Below are positions 7,585 through 16,143 of a stretch of 64,000 bases of DNA, piece by piece. This DNA comes from Diaphorobacter ruginosibacter (lineage in GTDB: Bacteria > Pseudomonadota > Gammaproteobacteria > Burkholderiales > Burkholderiaceae_C). The position numbers were made by a program, and so were the translations under genes. Location of the stretch: the NCBI RefSeq assembly GCF_014395975.1, contig NZ_CP060714.1:4526001-4590000 (forward strand), in the 5' to 3' direction. The number at the start of each line of letters is the position of its first letter. The first letter of the stretch is position 1. The notes under the pieces were generated by a model. It saw only the letters and a program-made list of their open reading frames with translations, was not told where the DNA came from and did no database searches.

Positions 7585-9588
7585 TCATGCGGCCCGGTCC
7601 GTGTCGCCCGCTCTGCGACTGCTGGACATGGTCGCCATGAACACGCTGGGCCGCTCGGCATGCGCGAGCAGCGTGAGCTGCCGCTTTGCACGCGTGATGG
7701 CCACGTAGAGCAGGTTGCGCTCCTCGGTGGAGGTGCCGTTGCCCGCGGGAAAGGCGCCCTGGGTGAGGTGCGGGACGATCACATGCTCGAATTCCAGTCC
7801 CTTCACGCTCACGATGCTGGCGATCTGCAGGCGCTTGCTGTCCTTGAAGTCGCGCTGCTTCTCCTCCAGGGTGTTCAGGAAATGAAAATAATCGAACGCG
7901 GACTGGAACTTGCGGGCCGCGAGCTTGAGTCCTTCGATGTTGGACAGCGCCTCTTCGCGCCGCTCCTTGGAGATGTAGGCCTCGTGGATGATGGCCCGGA
8001 TGTCGAGCGCCTGCAGCACGTCGTCGAGGAACGTGGGCCCGCTGTGTGTCGCGGCGAGCTGACGTGCCGCCTCGAGCCGCCTGCGCAGGTGGGGTGGCGC
8101 GGTGCGCAGCACCTGGTTGTCGAAGAAGGTCGTGAGGAACATGGCGTTGTCGCGCACGGCGTGCACGGCTTCGGCCAGCAGCGTGGCCTGGCTGTCGCCC
8201 GGGCGGTCTTCGACCTCGATGCGCGTGCCGCTGAAGAAGTGCAGGGCGCCGAGCACCTGGCTGCGCGTGTCTTCATGCGAGAGGCTGGCCATGTTGTCGG
8301 TGGCCACGGCCATGAGCCCGCGAATGAACAGGATTTCCGGGCGCTTGAGATAGCTCTCGAAGCCGTTCATCGCGAACGGCAGCGCATGCTCGATGAGCTG
8401 GTTTTCGATCAGCACCGACTGCGCGGGATGCCGCAGCAGGATGGCGAACTCGTGCATCTTGCGCCAGTGAACGCGCTTCCAGGCCAAGGCACTGGCGACC
8501 ACCAGCGCGGCGCATTCCTCGTCGGTGGAGAAGGTCTGCTCGGTGATCTGAGTCTCGTGCGCGGCCTCGGAGCTGTAGGGCTTGGCCGCCACGCGCCCGG
8601 CCCGCAGCGCGAGGCTCCTGGCGAAACGGAAGCTGTGGGTGAGCTGGTAGCGCTGGATGCTGCGTTCGGTGTGATCTGCAATGGCCGTCTGCATGAAGAC
8701 GGCGTCCGCGCCGGAGGACTCGTGCACCACCTGGTCCACGTCCCCCATGCCGCAGAACAGGCTCTTGGTGGTGTTGAGAATCTCGACCAGCACGCGGAAC
8801 ATGGCCTGGTTCAGGTCGTGCATCTCGTCGACGAGCACCACCTGGGCATGGGCGGGCCAGTGGCGCAGGCCTTCGGCGCTGGCGCCTTCGTGGAAGTGGC
8901 GCGCGAGATCGTAGGTGGCATCCATGGCGCCGCGGAACAGCGGCGTGTCCTCGTTCTCCCGGCGGCGGATGCGCTCATAGGCCAGGTACACCCTGAGCTG
9001 CGTGTAGTCGATGCCGATGCTCTCGGCATACTCGGGGCTGGCGCTGCGGCCGTCGCGCTCCAGTACGTCGCGCATCGTGCCCTTGAGGCGCGCGTTGATC
9101 TTGAGGAACTCCTCCACGAACCAGCTGTCTCCAATGGCGGGCAGGTTCAGCTGGTCGCGCCAGGGATCGGCCTCATTCTCTTCCACGCGCTGCACGGCGC
9201 CCCAGAAATGCGTGCGCAACTGCTCGTTCTCGCTCGCGACGGGAACGGCGCGGTCATCGATCTGCCTCAGGATCTCGGCGCTGAACTCCTCGAAGGTCTG
9301 AATGCGGATCTGCTGGACCACAGGCCGTGCGATGCCGATCTGCGCCATGCGCTCGCGCAGCGCGACACAGGCGGGCTGCGTGTGTGTGAGTGCCATCATG
9401 CGATGCGCGGACATGCCGCGCGCGAGGCACTCGCCCACGCGCAGCGCGAGCGTGGTGGTCTTGGCCGCACCCGCATTCGCCTCGACGATGAGGGTGCGCT
9501 CACGCGCGACCTGGATGGCGAGCTGTTCGCGCGACGGCGTGATGAGCTTGGGGCGGAACTGCGCTTCGGCGCTGGCGGACTGGGACAT
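7585..9588 (-). CDS. UvrD/Rep-like superfamily 1 helicase
   Basis: About 667 aa. Motif I is IVEANAGAAKTTTLA near residues 32-47, motif II is VVLVDEMHDLNQAM in the middle, and motif VI is LLYVAITRAKRQLTLL near the C terminus. The Walker A motif has Ala where Gly-Lys-Thr is usually preceded by Gly (GAAKTT), as in other divergent UvrD-like ATPases. It should be a 3'-5' DNA translocase. No nuclease domain is seen, so RecB- or AddA-type function is unlikely. The exact subfamily is not clear from sequence alone. Confidence 0.85.
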   Translation of the reverse strand: MSQSASAEAQFRPKLITPSREQLAIQVARERTLIVEANAGAAKTTTLALRVGECLARGMSAHRMMALTHTQPACVALRERMAQIGIARPVVQQIRIQTFEEFSAEILRQIDDRAVPVASENEQLRTHFWGAVQRVEENEADPWRDQLNLPAIGDSWFVEEFLKINARLKGTMRDVLERDGRSASPEYAESIGIDYTQLRVYLAYERIRRRENEDTPLFRGAMDATYDLARHFHEGASAEGLRHWPAHAQVVLVDEMHDLNQAMFRVLVEILNTTKSLFCGMGDVDQVVHESSGADAVFMQTAIADHTERSIQRYQLTHSFRFARSLALRAGRVAAKPYSSEAAHETQITEQTFSTDEECAALVVASALAWKRVHWRKMHEFAILLRHPAQSVLIENQLIEHALPFAMNGFESYLKRPEILFIRGLMAVATDNMASLSHEDTRSQVLGALHFFSGTRIEVEDRPGDSQATLLAEAVHAVRDNAMFLTTFFDNQVLRTAPPHLRRRLEAARQLAATHSGPTFLDDVLQALDIRAIIHEAYISKERREEALSNIEGLKLAARKFQSAFDYFHFLNTLEEKQRDFKDSKRLQIASIVSVKGLEFEHVIVPHLTQGAFPAGNGTSTEERNLLYVAITRAKRQLTLLAHAERPSVFMATMSSSRRAGDTDRAA

Positions 9589-9646
9589 GGATGCGGGGGA
9601 CGGAAAAGTGCGTTAGCAGGTTCCCTAGTCTTGCACAGCTTGGCGA

Positions 9647-11053
9647 TCACCCCTCCGCATGCACGCGCAGGCGGCGCACGATCGGACCGCCGTGCGCCTG
9701 CAGTTGTTGCACCGCCCTCCCGGCAACGGCGTCGGCCACCGGCGCGGTGAGCAGCACCAGCGCGGGTGCCGCACCCTGTTCGCCTGCATGCACCCACTTG
9801 CGGCGCAGCACCTGCAGGCCCGACCTTTCCAGCGCGCGGACGGTGCCCGACTCGCACAGGCCCTTGTCGCAGGCCACGCACAGCATCTGCGATGCGACCA
9901 CCTCGGCCATCGGCAGCACGTGCGGCGCGTCGCCCTCGCGCACGTGCGTGCCCAGCGTCGGTACGCCGTGACCGCGGCCGCGGACGTTATCCACAGGCAG
10001 GCGCGCCAGGTCGATGAGGTCGGCCACCACGGCCGATGCCGTGGGCTCGCCCCCCGCGCCCGCACCGCTGTAGAACGCCGCGCCGCTCGCATCGCCATGC
10101 ACGGACACGCCGTTGGTCGCGCCATGGATATGCGCGAGCGGGTTGCGCTGATCGACGAGGGCAGGGTGCACGCGCAGCTCCAGTGCGTTGCCCCGGCGGC
10201 GGGCGACGGCGAGCAGCTTCACCGCGTAGCCGAGCTCGGCGGCGGCGGCGATGTCGGCGCGCTGCAGATCGCGGATGCCTTCCACATGCACGGCGTCGAA
10301 GTTCACCGGAACGCCGAATGCATTGGCGGCCAGCAGCGTGAGCTTGTGCGCGGCGTCGATGCCGTCCACATCGAAGGTGGGATCGGCCTCGGCGTAGCCC
10401 AGCGCCTGCGCCTCGGCCAGCGCCTGTTCGAAATCGAGGCCCGCATCGCGCATGCGCGTGAGGATGTAGTTGCTGGTGCCGTTGAGGATGCCCGCTACCG
10501 CATCGATGCGATTGGCGGCCAGCGCTTCGCGCAGCGTCTTGATGATGGGAATGCTGCCTGCAACGGCCGCCTCGTATGCGAGCTGGCGGCCATGTGTCGC
10601 GGCGCTGGCCGCCAGGGCTTCGCCATGGGTGGCGAGCAGTGCCTTGTTGGCGGTGACCACATGCTTGCCCGCTGCGAGCGCGGCCTGCACCCAGTCATGC
10701 GCCGGGCCGGTGCCGCCGGCCACCTCGACCAGCACGTCGATGTCGGGGTGGGTGGCCACATAGTGGGGATCGCTGGTGAGCTCGACATTCCCGAGCGCCG
10801 CGTCGCCCAGCTTTTCTGCGGCGCGCACGCGGTCGCGGACGGCCAGGGCGACGAGTTCGATGCCGCGCCCGGCCCGCGCGGCGATCAACGACTGGTTGCG
10901 CTGCAGAACCGACCATGTGCCCATGCCCACCGTCCCCAGGCCGATCATGCCCACCCGCAGCGCAGGCAATGCGGGTGCCAACGGCAGGCTGGCACAGGCC
11001 GCTTGCGCGGCGGCATTCAGTGAGACGGGGCGAAGGCGGGGTTCGCTATACAT
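9647..11053 (-). CDS. hom: Homoserine dehydrogenase
   Basis: About 468 aa, NAD(P)-dependent reduction of aspartate semialdehyde to homoserine, on the path to threonine, isoleucine and methionine. Seen: Rossmann motif VGMIGLGTVGMGTW near residues 33-46, VVTANKALLA, the substrate-binding stretch GILNGTSNYILTRM, and EADPTFDVDGIDAAHKL. A C-terminal region of about 100 aa fits a regulatory (ACT-like) tail. The start is supported by GGAGAGG 8-9 nt upstream. A Thr/Ile leader peptide and a clean intrinsic terminator precede the gene (11091-11219), which points to attenuation by charged tRNA-Thr and tRNA-Ile. Confidence 0.95.
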   Translation of the reverse strand: MYSEPRLRPVSLNAAAQAACASLPLAPALPALRVGMIGLGTVGMGTWSVLQRNQSLIAARAGRGIELVALAVRDRVRAAEKLGDAALGNVELTSDPHYVATHPDIDVLVEVAGGTGPAHDWVQAALAAGKHVVTANKALLATHGEALAASAATHGRQLAYEAAVAGSIPIIKTLREALAANRIDAVAGILNGTSNYILTRMRDAGLDFEQALAEAQALGYAEADPTFDVDGIDAAHKLTLLAANAFGVPVNFDAVHVEGIRDLQRADIAAAAELGYAVKLLAVARRRGNALELRVHPALVDQRNPLAHIHGATNGVSVHGDASGAAFYSGAGAGGEPTASAVVADLIDLARLPVDNVRGRGHGVPTLGTHVREGDAPHVLPMAEVVASQMLCVACDKGLCESGTVRALERSGLQVLRRKWVHAGEQGAAPALVLLTAPVADAVAGRAVQQLQAHGGPIVRRLRVHAEG

Positions 11054-11090
11054 GGTGTCTACCTCTCCAGAAGAGCCCCGTTTGCGGGGC

Positions 11091-11122
11091 CGAAAAACAA
11101 AAAACCCAGCTTGCCAGCTGGG
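11091..11122 (-). terminator. hom attenuator terminator
   Basis: On the hom strand a 7-bp stem CCCAGCT/AGCTGGG with a 4-nt loop (11105-11122) runs into TTTTTTGTTTTT. It sits between the Thr/Ile leader peptide and hom. Its 5' arm CCAGCTGG (11114-11121) can pair instead with CCACCTGG (11153-11160), which is part of the upstream hairpin, giving a plausible antiterminator of 7 pairs in 8. Confidence 0.8.
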
Positions 11123-11155
11123 TCATCGATTCTTGGGAGGAGGGGGACGATTCCA

Positions 11156-11177
11156 GGTGGCTGCCGGTACAGCCACC
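11156..11177 (-). promoter_or_regulatory. Leader hairpin (pause/antiterminator partner) of the hom attenuator
   Basis: Perfect 8-bp stem GGTGGCTG/CAGCCACC with a 6-nt loop, placed directly after the leader peptide stop. Its 3' arm in the transcript can pair with the 5' arm of the downstream terminator, as in classical ribosome-mediated attenuators. Confidence 0.65.
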
Positions 11178-11186
11178 CAACACGCG

Positions 11187-11219
11187 CTAGGTAGCTGTGT
11201 CGGTAATCATCGTAATCAT
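11187..11219 (-). CDS. Thr/Ile leader peptide of hom
   Basis: Ten-codon ORF encoding MITMITDTAT, with four Thr and two Ile codons. GAGAG lies about 8 nt upstream of the ATG. The ORF is followed by an 8-bp hairpin and an intrinsic terminator before hom, which is the architecture of the enterobacterial thr attenuator. It is far shorter than E. coli thrL. Ribosome stalling on these codons when Thr-tRNA or Ile-tRNA is scarce would favour readthrough into hom. Codon content and position are seen directly; function is inferred. Confidence 0.8.
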   Translation of the reverse strand: MITMITDTAT

Positions 11220-11359
11220 TCGTGCACTCTCGGGCAGCGCGCATGCGCCGCGCGGGAAGCGGCCGGCAAGGGCGTTGGCAGGGAACCAAGTGGACGAAGA
11301 CATCGCGCCAGTGTACTGCAAACTCCCGCGCAGCGGGAAGAATGTGATCCGGGGCCGTC

Positions 11360-11375
11360 GGGCACGGAGCTTGCA
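11360..11375 (+). promoter_or_regulatory. Sigma-54 promoter of nasR
   Basis: GGGCAC-GGAGC-TTGCA: the -24 GG and -12 GC are separated by the required 10 nt, with one change from TGGCAC. It lies 38 nt before the nasR start and fits nitrogen (NtrC) control. Confidence 0.6.
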
Positions 11376-11412
11376 TCGGTGTCGGCGTATCCCGACACAC
11401 TGACGGCCTCCC

Positions 11413-12681
11413 ATGAAATCACCGCTGTGCTACCTGGTTGCCGCAAGGCAGTCCGAGATCGCCGAACTGGAGCAGCTGCGCAGCGCCTGCTCGCTGGTCA
11501 CTTGCGTGTCGGAGCTGATCCATGAACTGCAGAAGGAGCGCGGGCTGTCGAACCTGTGGCTTGCCAGCGGCGGCCAGCAGGGCGCACCCGCGCTGGCGGC
11601 GCAGATGCGGGCCGTGGACGATGCGATCGGGATGGTGCGTCTGGCGCTCGATGCGCAGGAGTTGCCGGTGCAGCCCGCACGGCATGCGGCGCTGCTGTAC
11701 AACGCGATCGCCTGCCTGCTGCAGGGGCTTGCGTCCCTGCCCGCGCTGCGCAGCGGCATCGGGTCGCTGGCGCTCACCCTGCAGGAGAGCACGGCCGCGT
11801 TCGTTCGGCTGATCGCGGCCTGTCTTGCCCTGGTGTTCGAGGCGGCCGACAGCGCATGCGATCCGGACGTCTCGCGCCTGCTGGTGGCGTTGTTCCATTT
11901 CATGCAGGGCAAGGAGCTTGCCGGACAGGAGCGCGCCACGGGAGCAGCCGCATTTGCCTCGGGAGTGAACGATGAACAGCGCCGGCGCCACTGGCTGCAC
12001 CTCATCGATTCGCAGGAGCAGTGCTTCCAGGTGTTCACCGAATTCGCGCCGGCCGCAATGCACGAGCTGTGGCTGGGCCGGTGCGAGCAGGGACCCGACA
12101 TGTCCGCCATCGAGCGCCTGCGCCGCGTGGCCTGCACCGCGCAGGCGGATGACGGCCTGGACGCGGGGCTGGGCGAGCGCTGGTTTGCCGCCTGCTCGCT
12201 GCGGCTCGATGCGATGCACGAAGTGGAGGTCCTGATGGCCCGCGAGCTCGCGCTGCTGTGCGCAGGAAGGCTGGAACTGGCTCAGACCGCCCTGCAGGCG
12301 CTGCAGGACCGGGAACATGCAACGGAGGAAACTGAGGGGCTGGCTTTCTTCGCCGTCGACGCGCCCGACAGCCTGCCGCGCACCACGGCAGCGTATGCCA
12401 GCTGCGCCGCCTTCGGACCGCAGCTGGAGCGCTCGATCCGCAGCCTGGTGCAGGAGCAATCGCAGCGCCTGCTCGCCATGCAGGCCGAGATCGACAGGGC
12501 GCGCACCGCACTTGTCGAGCGCAAGACCATCGAACGCGCCAAGGGCATGCTCATGCACCTGCGCCAGATCAGCGAGAGCGATGCGCACAAGCTCTTGCGC
12601 CAGACCGCAATGAACCAGAACCGCCGGCTGCTCGATGTCGCGCAGGCGGTGCTGTCGACGGTCGAGCTGCTGCCTCCCTGA
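11413..12681 (+). CDS. nasR: Nitrate-responsive antiterminator with NIT and ANTAR domains
   Basis: About 422 aa. The N-terminal two-thirds is a NIT sensor domain (helical; LIHELQKERGLSNLWLASGG near residues 36-55 is the nitrate-binding helix signature, with FHFMQGKELAGQERATGA near 160). The C terminus is an ANTAR RNA-binding domain (LVERKTIERAKGMLMHL to LLDVAQAVL, about 367-417). NasR of Klebsiella binds nitrate or nitrite and then a two-hairpin leader RNA, preventing termination ahead of the nas operon. Here two matching leaders lie downstream, before nrtA and nirB. A sigma-54 element at 11360 probably drives it. There is no clear Shine-Dalgarno at this ATG. Confidence 0.9.
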   Translation: MKSPLCYLVAARQSEIAELEQLRSACSLVTCVSELIHELQKERGLSNLWLASGGQQGAPALAAQMRAVDDAIGMVRLALDAQELPVQPARHAALLYNAIACLLQGLASLPALRSGIGSLALTLQESTAAFVRLIAACLALVFEAADSACDPDVSRLLVALFHFMQGKELAGQERATGAAAFASGVNDEQRRRHWLHLIDSQEQCFQVFTEFAPAAMHELWLGRCEQGPDMSAIERLRRVACTAQADDGLDAGLGERWFAACSLRLDAMHEVEVLMARELALLCAGRLELAQTALQALQDREHATEETEGLAFFAVDAPDSLPRTTAAYASCAAFGPQLERSIRSLVQEQSQRLLAMQAEIDRARTALVERKTIERAKGMLMHLRQISESDAHKLLRQTAMNQNRRLLDVAQAVLSTVELLPP

Positions 12682-12691
12682 ATCCCGTCGC

Positions 12692-12705
12692 GCACCAACT
12701 TGGCC
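12692..12705 (+). promoter_or_regulatory. Possible NtrC half-palindrome upstream of nrtA promoter
   Basis: GCACCAACTTGGCC resembles an NtrC site (GCACC...GG). It lies about 75-90 nt upstream of the sigma-54 element at 12780. The match is weak. Confidence 0.3.
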
Positions 12706-12779
12706 ATCGGCGGATGCTGCAATGCACCATGCGAGGGCCGATACGGGGGCTGTGCCCACCAACCCCCTGTGGTTTTCCA

Positions 12780-12795
12780 TGGCACGGATCGTGCG
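12780..12795 (+). promoter_or_regulatory. Sigma-54 promoter of the nrtABC operon
   Basis: TGGCAC-GGATC-GTGCG: a perfect -24 element and a -12 element with the invariant GC at the right 10-nt spacing. It would start a transcript near 12806, just ahead of the first ANTAR hairpin. Confidence 0.6.
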
Positions 12796-12814
12796 TGCAG
12801 GCAGGGACAAGAGC

Positions 12815-12924
12815 GGACCAAAGGCGGTCCTGCCCGGCAGCAATGCCCGTGATTCCCGGACAACGGCGTCCCCTTCCTTCGTCTGCTGTGTGCAGGCGAA
12901 GGGGTGGACGCCGTTTTCTTTTTT
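12815..12924 (+). promoter_or_regulatory. ANTAR-target leader RNA and terminator ahead of nrtA
   Basis: Hairpin P1 (12815-12830) is GGACC-AAAGGC-GGTCC and P2 (12858-12871) is GGAC-AACGGC-GTCC. Both hexaloops have A at position 1 and G at position 4, the ANTAR signature. The P2 loop and 3' arm (AACGGCGTCC, 12862-12871) are also the 5' arm of a strong terminator whose 3' arm is GGACGCCGTT (12906-12915), followed by TTTTCTTTTTT. P2 and the terminator are thus mutually exclusive. Nitrate-bound NasR would hold P1-P2 and allow readthrough. Confidence 0.85.
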
Positions 12925-12957
12925 GCTTTGCCACCACGACTTCGATGGAGTTCGATC

Positions 12958-14226
12958 ATGAAGAAAAATGAGAAGGAACCGACCGCAGGCACGGTCTCGC
13001 CGCGCCGCAGCTTTCTGCGCAGCGGCGTGCAACTGGCCGCGGGCTCGGCGCTCTACGCCACGCTCGGGCACCACGGCGCCTGGGCCGCGGGGTCGGACGC
13101 TCCGGAGAAGAAGGAGGTGAAGATCGGCTTCATCCCTCTCACCGACTGCGCCAGCGTGGTCATGGCATCGGTGCTGGGATTCGACCAGAAATACGGCGTG
13201 AAGATCGTTCCCAGCAAGGAGGCCAGCTGGGCCAGCGTGCGCGACAAGCTCACCAACGGCGATCTGGACATGGCCCATGTGCTGTACGGGCTGGTCTATG
13301 GCGTGCAGCTGGGAGTGGGCAGTCCGCAGAAGGACATGGCGGTTCTGATGACGCTGAACCGTAATGGCCAGGCGATCACGTTGTCCAGGAAGCTCGCCGA
13401 CAAGGGCGCGGTCGATGCGGCCAGCCTCGCCAGGCTCATGGCCAGCGACAAGCGGGAGTACACCTTTGCGCACACCTTCCCCACGGGAACGCATGCCATG
13501 TGGCTGTACTACTGGATGGCGAGCGCGGGCATCGACCCGCTGAAGGATGCCAAGGTCATCACCGTGCCGCCCCCGCAGATGGTGGCGAACATGCGCGTGG
13601 GCAACATGGACGGATATTGCGTGGGAGAGCCCTGGGGGCACCGCGCGATCATGGACGGCATCGGCATCACGGCCGCCACCACGCAGGACATCTGGCGCGA
13701 CCATCCCGAAAAGGTGCTGGGCTGCAGTGCCGACTTCGCGGAGAGGTATCCCAACACCTCGCGCGCCGTGATGATGGCGGTGATGGAGGCGGGTCGCTGG
13801 ATCGACGCCAGCATGCAGAACAAGCTGAAGATGGCCGAGACCATCGCGGCCAAGTCGTATGTGAACACCAGCGTGGACGCCATCAATCAGCGCATCCTGG
13901 GGCGCTACCAGAACGGCCTGGGAAGAACCTGGGACGATCCGAACCACATGAAGTTCTTTGCCGATGGCGACGCGAACTTCCCCTACCTGTCGGACGGCAT
14001 GTGGTTTCTCACGCAGCACAAGCGCTGGGGGCTGCTCAAGTCGCACCCGGACTACCTCGCGGTGGCCCGCAAGATCAACCGCATCGACCTGTACACCCAG
14101 GCGGCGGCGCAGCTCAAGGTGAGCGTGCCGAAGTCGCCCATGCGCAGCAGCAAGCTGATGGATGGGGTGGTGTGGGATGGAAGCGACCCGGCGCGCTATG
14201 CCGATTCCTTCAAGTCCAAGGCCTGA
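12958..14226 (+). CDS. nrtA: Nitrate ABC transporter substrate-binding protein
   Basis: About 422 aa. The N terminus has a twin-arginine motif (SPRRSFLRSG, residues 14-23) followed by a hydrophobic stretch ending near AWAAGS, so Tat export to the periplasm is likely. The mature part (KIGFIPLTDCASVVMAS, WASVRDKLTNGDLDMAHVLYG, GYCVGEPWGHRA) matches the NrtA/NasF family that captures nitrate or nitrite. The ATG at 12958 has GGAG 8 nt upstream. Upstream in-frame codons belong to the leader terminator. First gene of nrtABC, controlled by the ANTAR leader. Confidence 0.92.
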   Translation: MKKNEKEPTAGTVSPRRSFLRSGVQLAAGSALYATLGHHGAWAAGSDAPEKKEVKIGFIPLTDCASVVMASVLGFDQKYGVKIVPSKEASWASVRDKLTNGDLDMAHVLYGLVYGVQLGVGSPQKDMAVLMTLNRNGQAITLSRKLADKGAVDAASLARLMASDKREYTFAHTFPTGTHAMWLYYWMASAGIDPLKDAKVITVPPPQMVANMRVGNMDGYCVGEPWGHRAIMDGIGITAATTQDIWRDHPEKVLGCSADFAERYPNTSRAVMMAVMEAGRWIDASMQNKLKMAETIAAKSYVNTSVDAINQRILGRYQNGLGRTWDDPNHMKFFADGDANFPYLSDGMWFLTQHKRWGLLKSHPDYLAVARKINRIDLYTQAAAQLKVSVPKSPMRSSKLMDGVVWDGSDPARYADSFKSKA

Positions 14227-14289
14227 ATCCAGGCCCTGTTCTCTCTGTGTTTCCTTCTTCGTTTTGTCTTGACCCCATCGGAGCCCACC

Positions 14290-15198
14290 ATGGTCAGTGC
14301 AGTTTTTCATGGTCCCGCCACGGATACCGTCGATCCAGGAGCCCACGCGAACGCCCCTCGCATCCGTCAGCATGCGCCCCCTGATGAGCGCGCAGCGCCG
14401 CCGCGCATGCCGCTGGCGAGGCGTCTGGGCAGCTGGGCCCAGCGCGCCTTGCCGCCCGTGCTGGGCCTGATGCTGCTGGTGATGCTCTGGTCGATCGTGG
14501 CGCGCGGCGACGGCATTCCCGGGCCGCTGGCCACCTGGCAACAGGCGCAGGAAGTGTTCAGCGATCCGTTCTACCGCAACGGCCCCAACGACCAGGGCGT
14601 GGGCTGGAACGTGCTGGCCTCGCTGCAGCGGGTCTGCATTGGCTTCGGGCTCGCGGCGCTGGTGGGCATCCCGCTGGGCTTCGTCATCGGCCGCTTCGAC
14701 TTCCTCTCGCGCATGTTCAACCCGCTGATCAGCCTGCTGCGGCCGGTGTCGCCGCTGGCCTGGCTGCCGATCGGCCTGTTGGTGTTCAAGGGCGCGGATC
14801 CGGCGGCGATCTGGACCATTTTCATCTGTTCGATCTGGCCGATGGTCATCAACACGGCGACCGGCGTGCAGCGCGTGCCGCAGGACTACATGAACGTGGC
14901 CCGCGTGCTCAACCTGAGCGAGTGGAAGATCGCCACCACCATACTGTTTCCTTCCGTCCTGCCCTACATGCTGACCGGGGTGCGGCTGGCCGTCGGCACG
15001 GCATGGCTGGTGATCGTGGCGGCAGAGATGCTCACGGGCGGCGTGGGTATCGGATTCTGGGTATGGGACGAGTGGAACAACCTCAACGTCGCGAACATCA
15101 TCATCGCGATCTTCGTGATCGGCATCGTGGGTCTGGTGCTGGAGCTGGCGCTGGTGAAGCTGGCTTCCGCGTTCACATTCGAGGAGGTGAAGACATGA
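14290..15198 (+). CDS. nrtB: Nitrate ABC transporter permease
   Basis: About 302 aa, with about six membrane segments after a polar N-terminal extension of about 55 residues. The BPD_transp_1 EAA-type loop is seen in ARVLNLSEWKIATTILFPSVLPYMLTGVRLAVG. It forms the inner-membrane channel with NrtC. GGAG lies 8 nt before the ATG. A TTG at 14269 is a weaker alternative. The stop overlaps the nrtC start (ATGA). Confidence 0.92.
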   Translation: MVSAVFHGPATDTVDPGAHANAPRIRQHAPPDERAAPPRMPLARRLGSWAQRALPPVLGLMLLVMLWSIVARGDGIPGPLATWQQAQEVFSDPFYRNGPNDQGVGWNVLASLQRVCIGFGLAALVGIPLGFVIGRFDFLSRMFNPLISLLRPVSPLAWLPIGLLVFKGADPAAIWTIFICSIWPMVINTATGVQRVPQDYMNVARVLNLSEWKIATTILFPSVLPYMLTGVRLAVGTAWLVIVAAEMLTGGVGIGFWVWDEWNNLNVANIIIAIFVIGIVGLVLELALVKLASAFTFEEVKT

Positions 15199-16046
15199 AT
15201 GCCGCCATTGCTTCGAGCCCCGAGGGCCTGGCCGCACCGATGCCGACACTGGCAAGGTACATCGACGTGCAGAACGTGGAGCAGACATTCCGCACCTCGA
15301 AGGGCGTGTTCCCCGCACTGAAGGACATCAACCTGCGCATCGTGCGCGGCGAGTTCGTGAGCCTGATCGGGCATTCGGGCTGCGGCAAGTCGACGCTGCT
15401 CAACCTGATCGCGGGACTCACCTCGCCCACGGCGGGCGCGCTGACCTGCGCGGGCCGCGAGATCAAGGGACCTGGACCGGAGCGCGCGGTGGTGTTCCAG
15501 AACCATTCGCTGCTGCCGTGGCTCACCTGCTGGGACAACGTCCATCTCGCGGTGGAGCGCGTGTTCGGGCGCAGCGTCAGCCGGGCGCAACTCGCCGAGC
15601 GCACCGATGCGGCGCTGGCGCTCGTGGGACTCACACACGCGGCGCAGAAGCGGCCCGGTGAGATCTCGGGCGGCATGAAGCAGCGCGTGGGCATTGCCCG
15701 TGCGCTGTCGATGGAGCCGCAGGTGCTGCTCATGGACGAGCCGTTCGGCGCACTCGATGCGCTCACACGGGCCAAGCTGCAGGACGAGCTGCTGGAGATC
15801 GTGGCGCGCACGCAGCGCACGGTGGTGATGGTGACGCACGATGTGGACGAGGCGGTGCTGCTCTCCGACCGCATCGTGATGATGACCAACGGGCCGGCGG
15901 CGACGATCGGCGAGGTACTCCCAGTGCCGCTGCCCAGGCCGCGCAACCGGGTCGTGCTGGCGGACGATCCCGAGTACCAGCGCTGCCGCAAGGCGGTGAT
16001 GGACTTTCTGTATACACGGCAGGGGCATGTGGAGAAGGGTGTGTAA
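15195..16046 (+). CDS. nrtC: Nitrate ABC transporter ATP-binding protein
   Basis: About 283 aa. Walker A is GHSGCGKST near residue 58, the Q loop is in VVFQNHSLLPWLTC, the signature is EISGGMKQRVGIARAL, Walker B is VLLMDEPFGALD, and the switch His is in MVTHDVDEA. Matches the NrtD/NasD/TauB group. It lacks the extra substrate-binding domain of cyanobacterial NrtC, so it is the NasD type. The start overlaps the nrtB stop by 4 nt. Confidence 0.92.
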   Translation: MNAAIASSPEGLAAPMPTLARYIDVQNVEQTFRTSKGVFPALKDINLRIVRGEFVSLIGHSGCGKSTLLNLIAGLTSPTAGALTCAGREIKGPGPERAVVFQNHSLLPWLTCWDNVHLAVERVFGRSVSRAQLAERTDAALALVGLTHAAQKRPGEISGGMKQRVGIARALSMEPQVLLMDEPFGALDALTRAKLQDELLEIVARTQRTVVMVTHDVDEAVLLSDRIVMMTNGPAATIGEVLPVPLPRPRNRVVLADDPEYQRCRKAVMDFLYTRQGHVEKGV

Positions 16047-16070
16047 GCAGTGCTGTGTACCGCACGTGCA

Positions 16071-16086
16071 TGGCACATGCGTTGCA
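16071..16086 (+). promoter_or_regulatory. Sigma-54 promoter of the nirBD-nasA-cobA operon
   Basis: TGGCAC-ATGCG-TTGCA is a perfect consensus -24/-12 element 25 nt after the nrtC stop. The predicted start near 16098 precedes the second ANTAR leader. Confidence 0.8.
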
Positions 16087-16143
16087 CCAAAAAAGCGCAT
16101 CTTCAAGGCCATGCAGCTGGCATGAGGATTGCATAGGAAAAAG

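Noticed and set aside
11075..11090. Second hairpin near hom (GCCCCG/CGGGGC) as a further terminator
   Set aside because: It follows the attenuator U tract but is itself not followed by U residues. It may only structure the region before the hom ribosome site.
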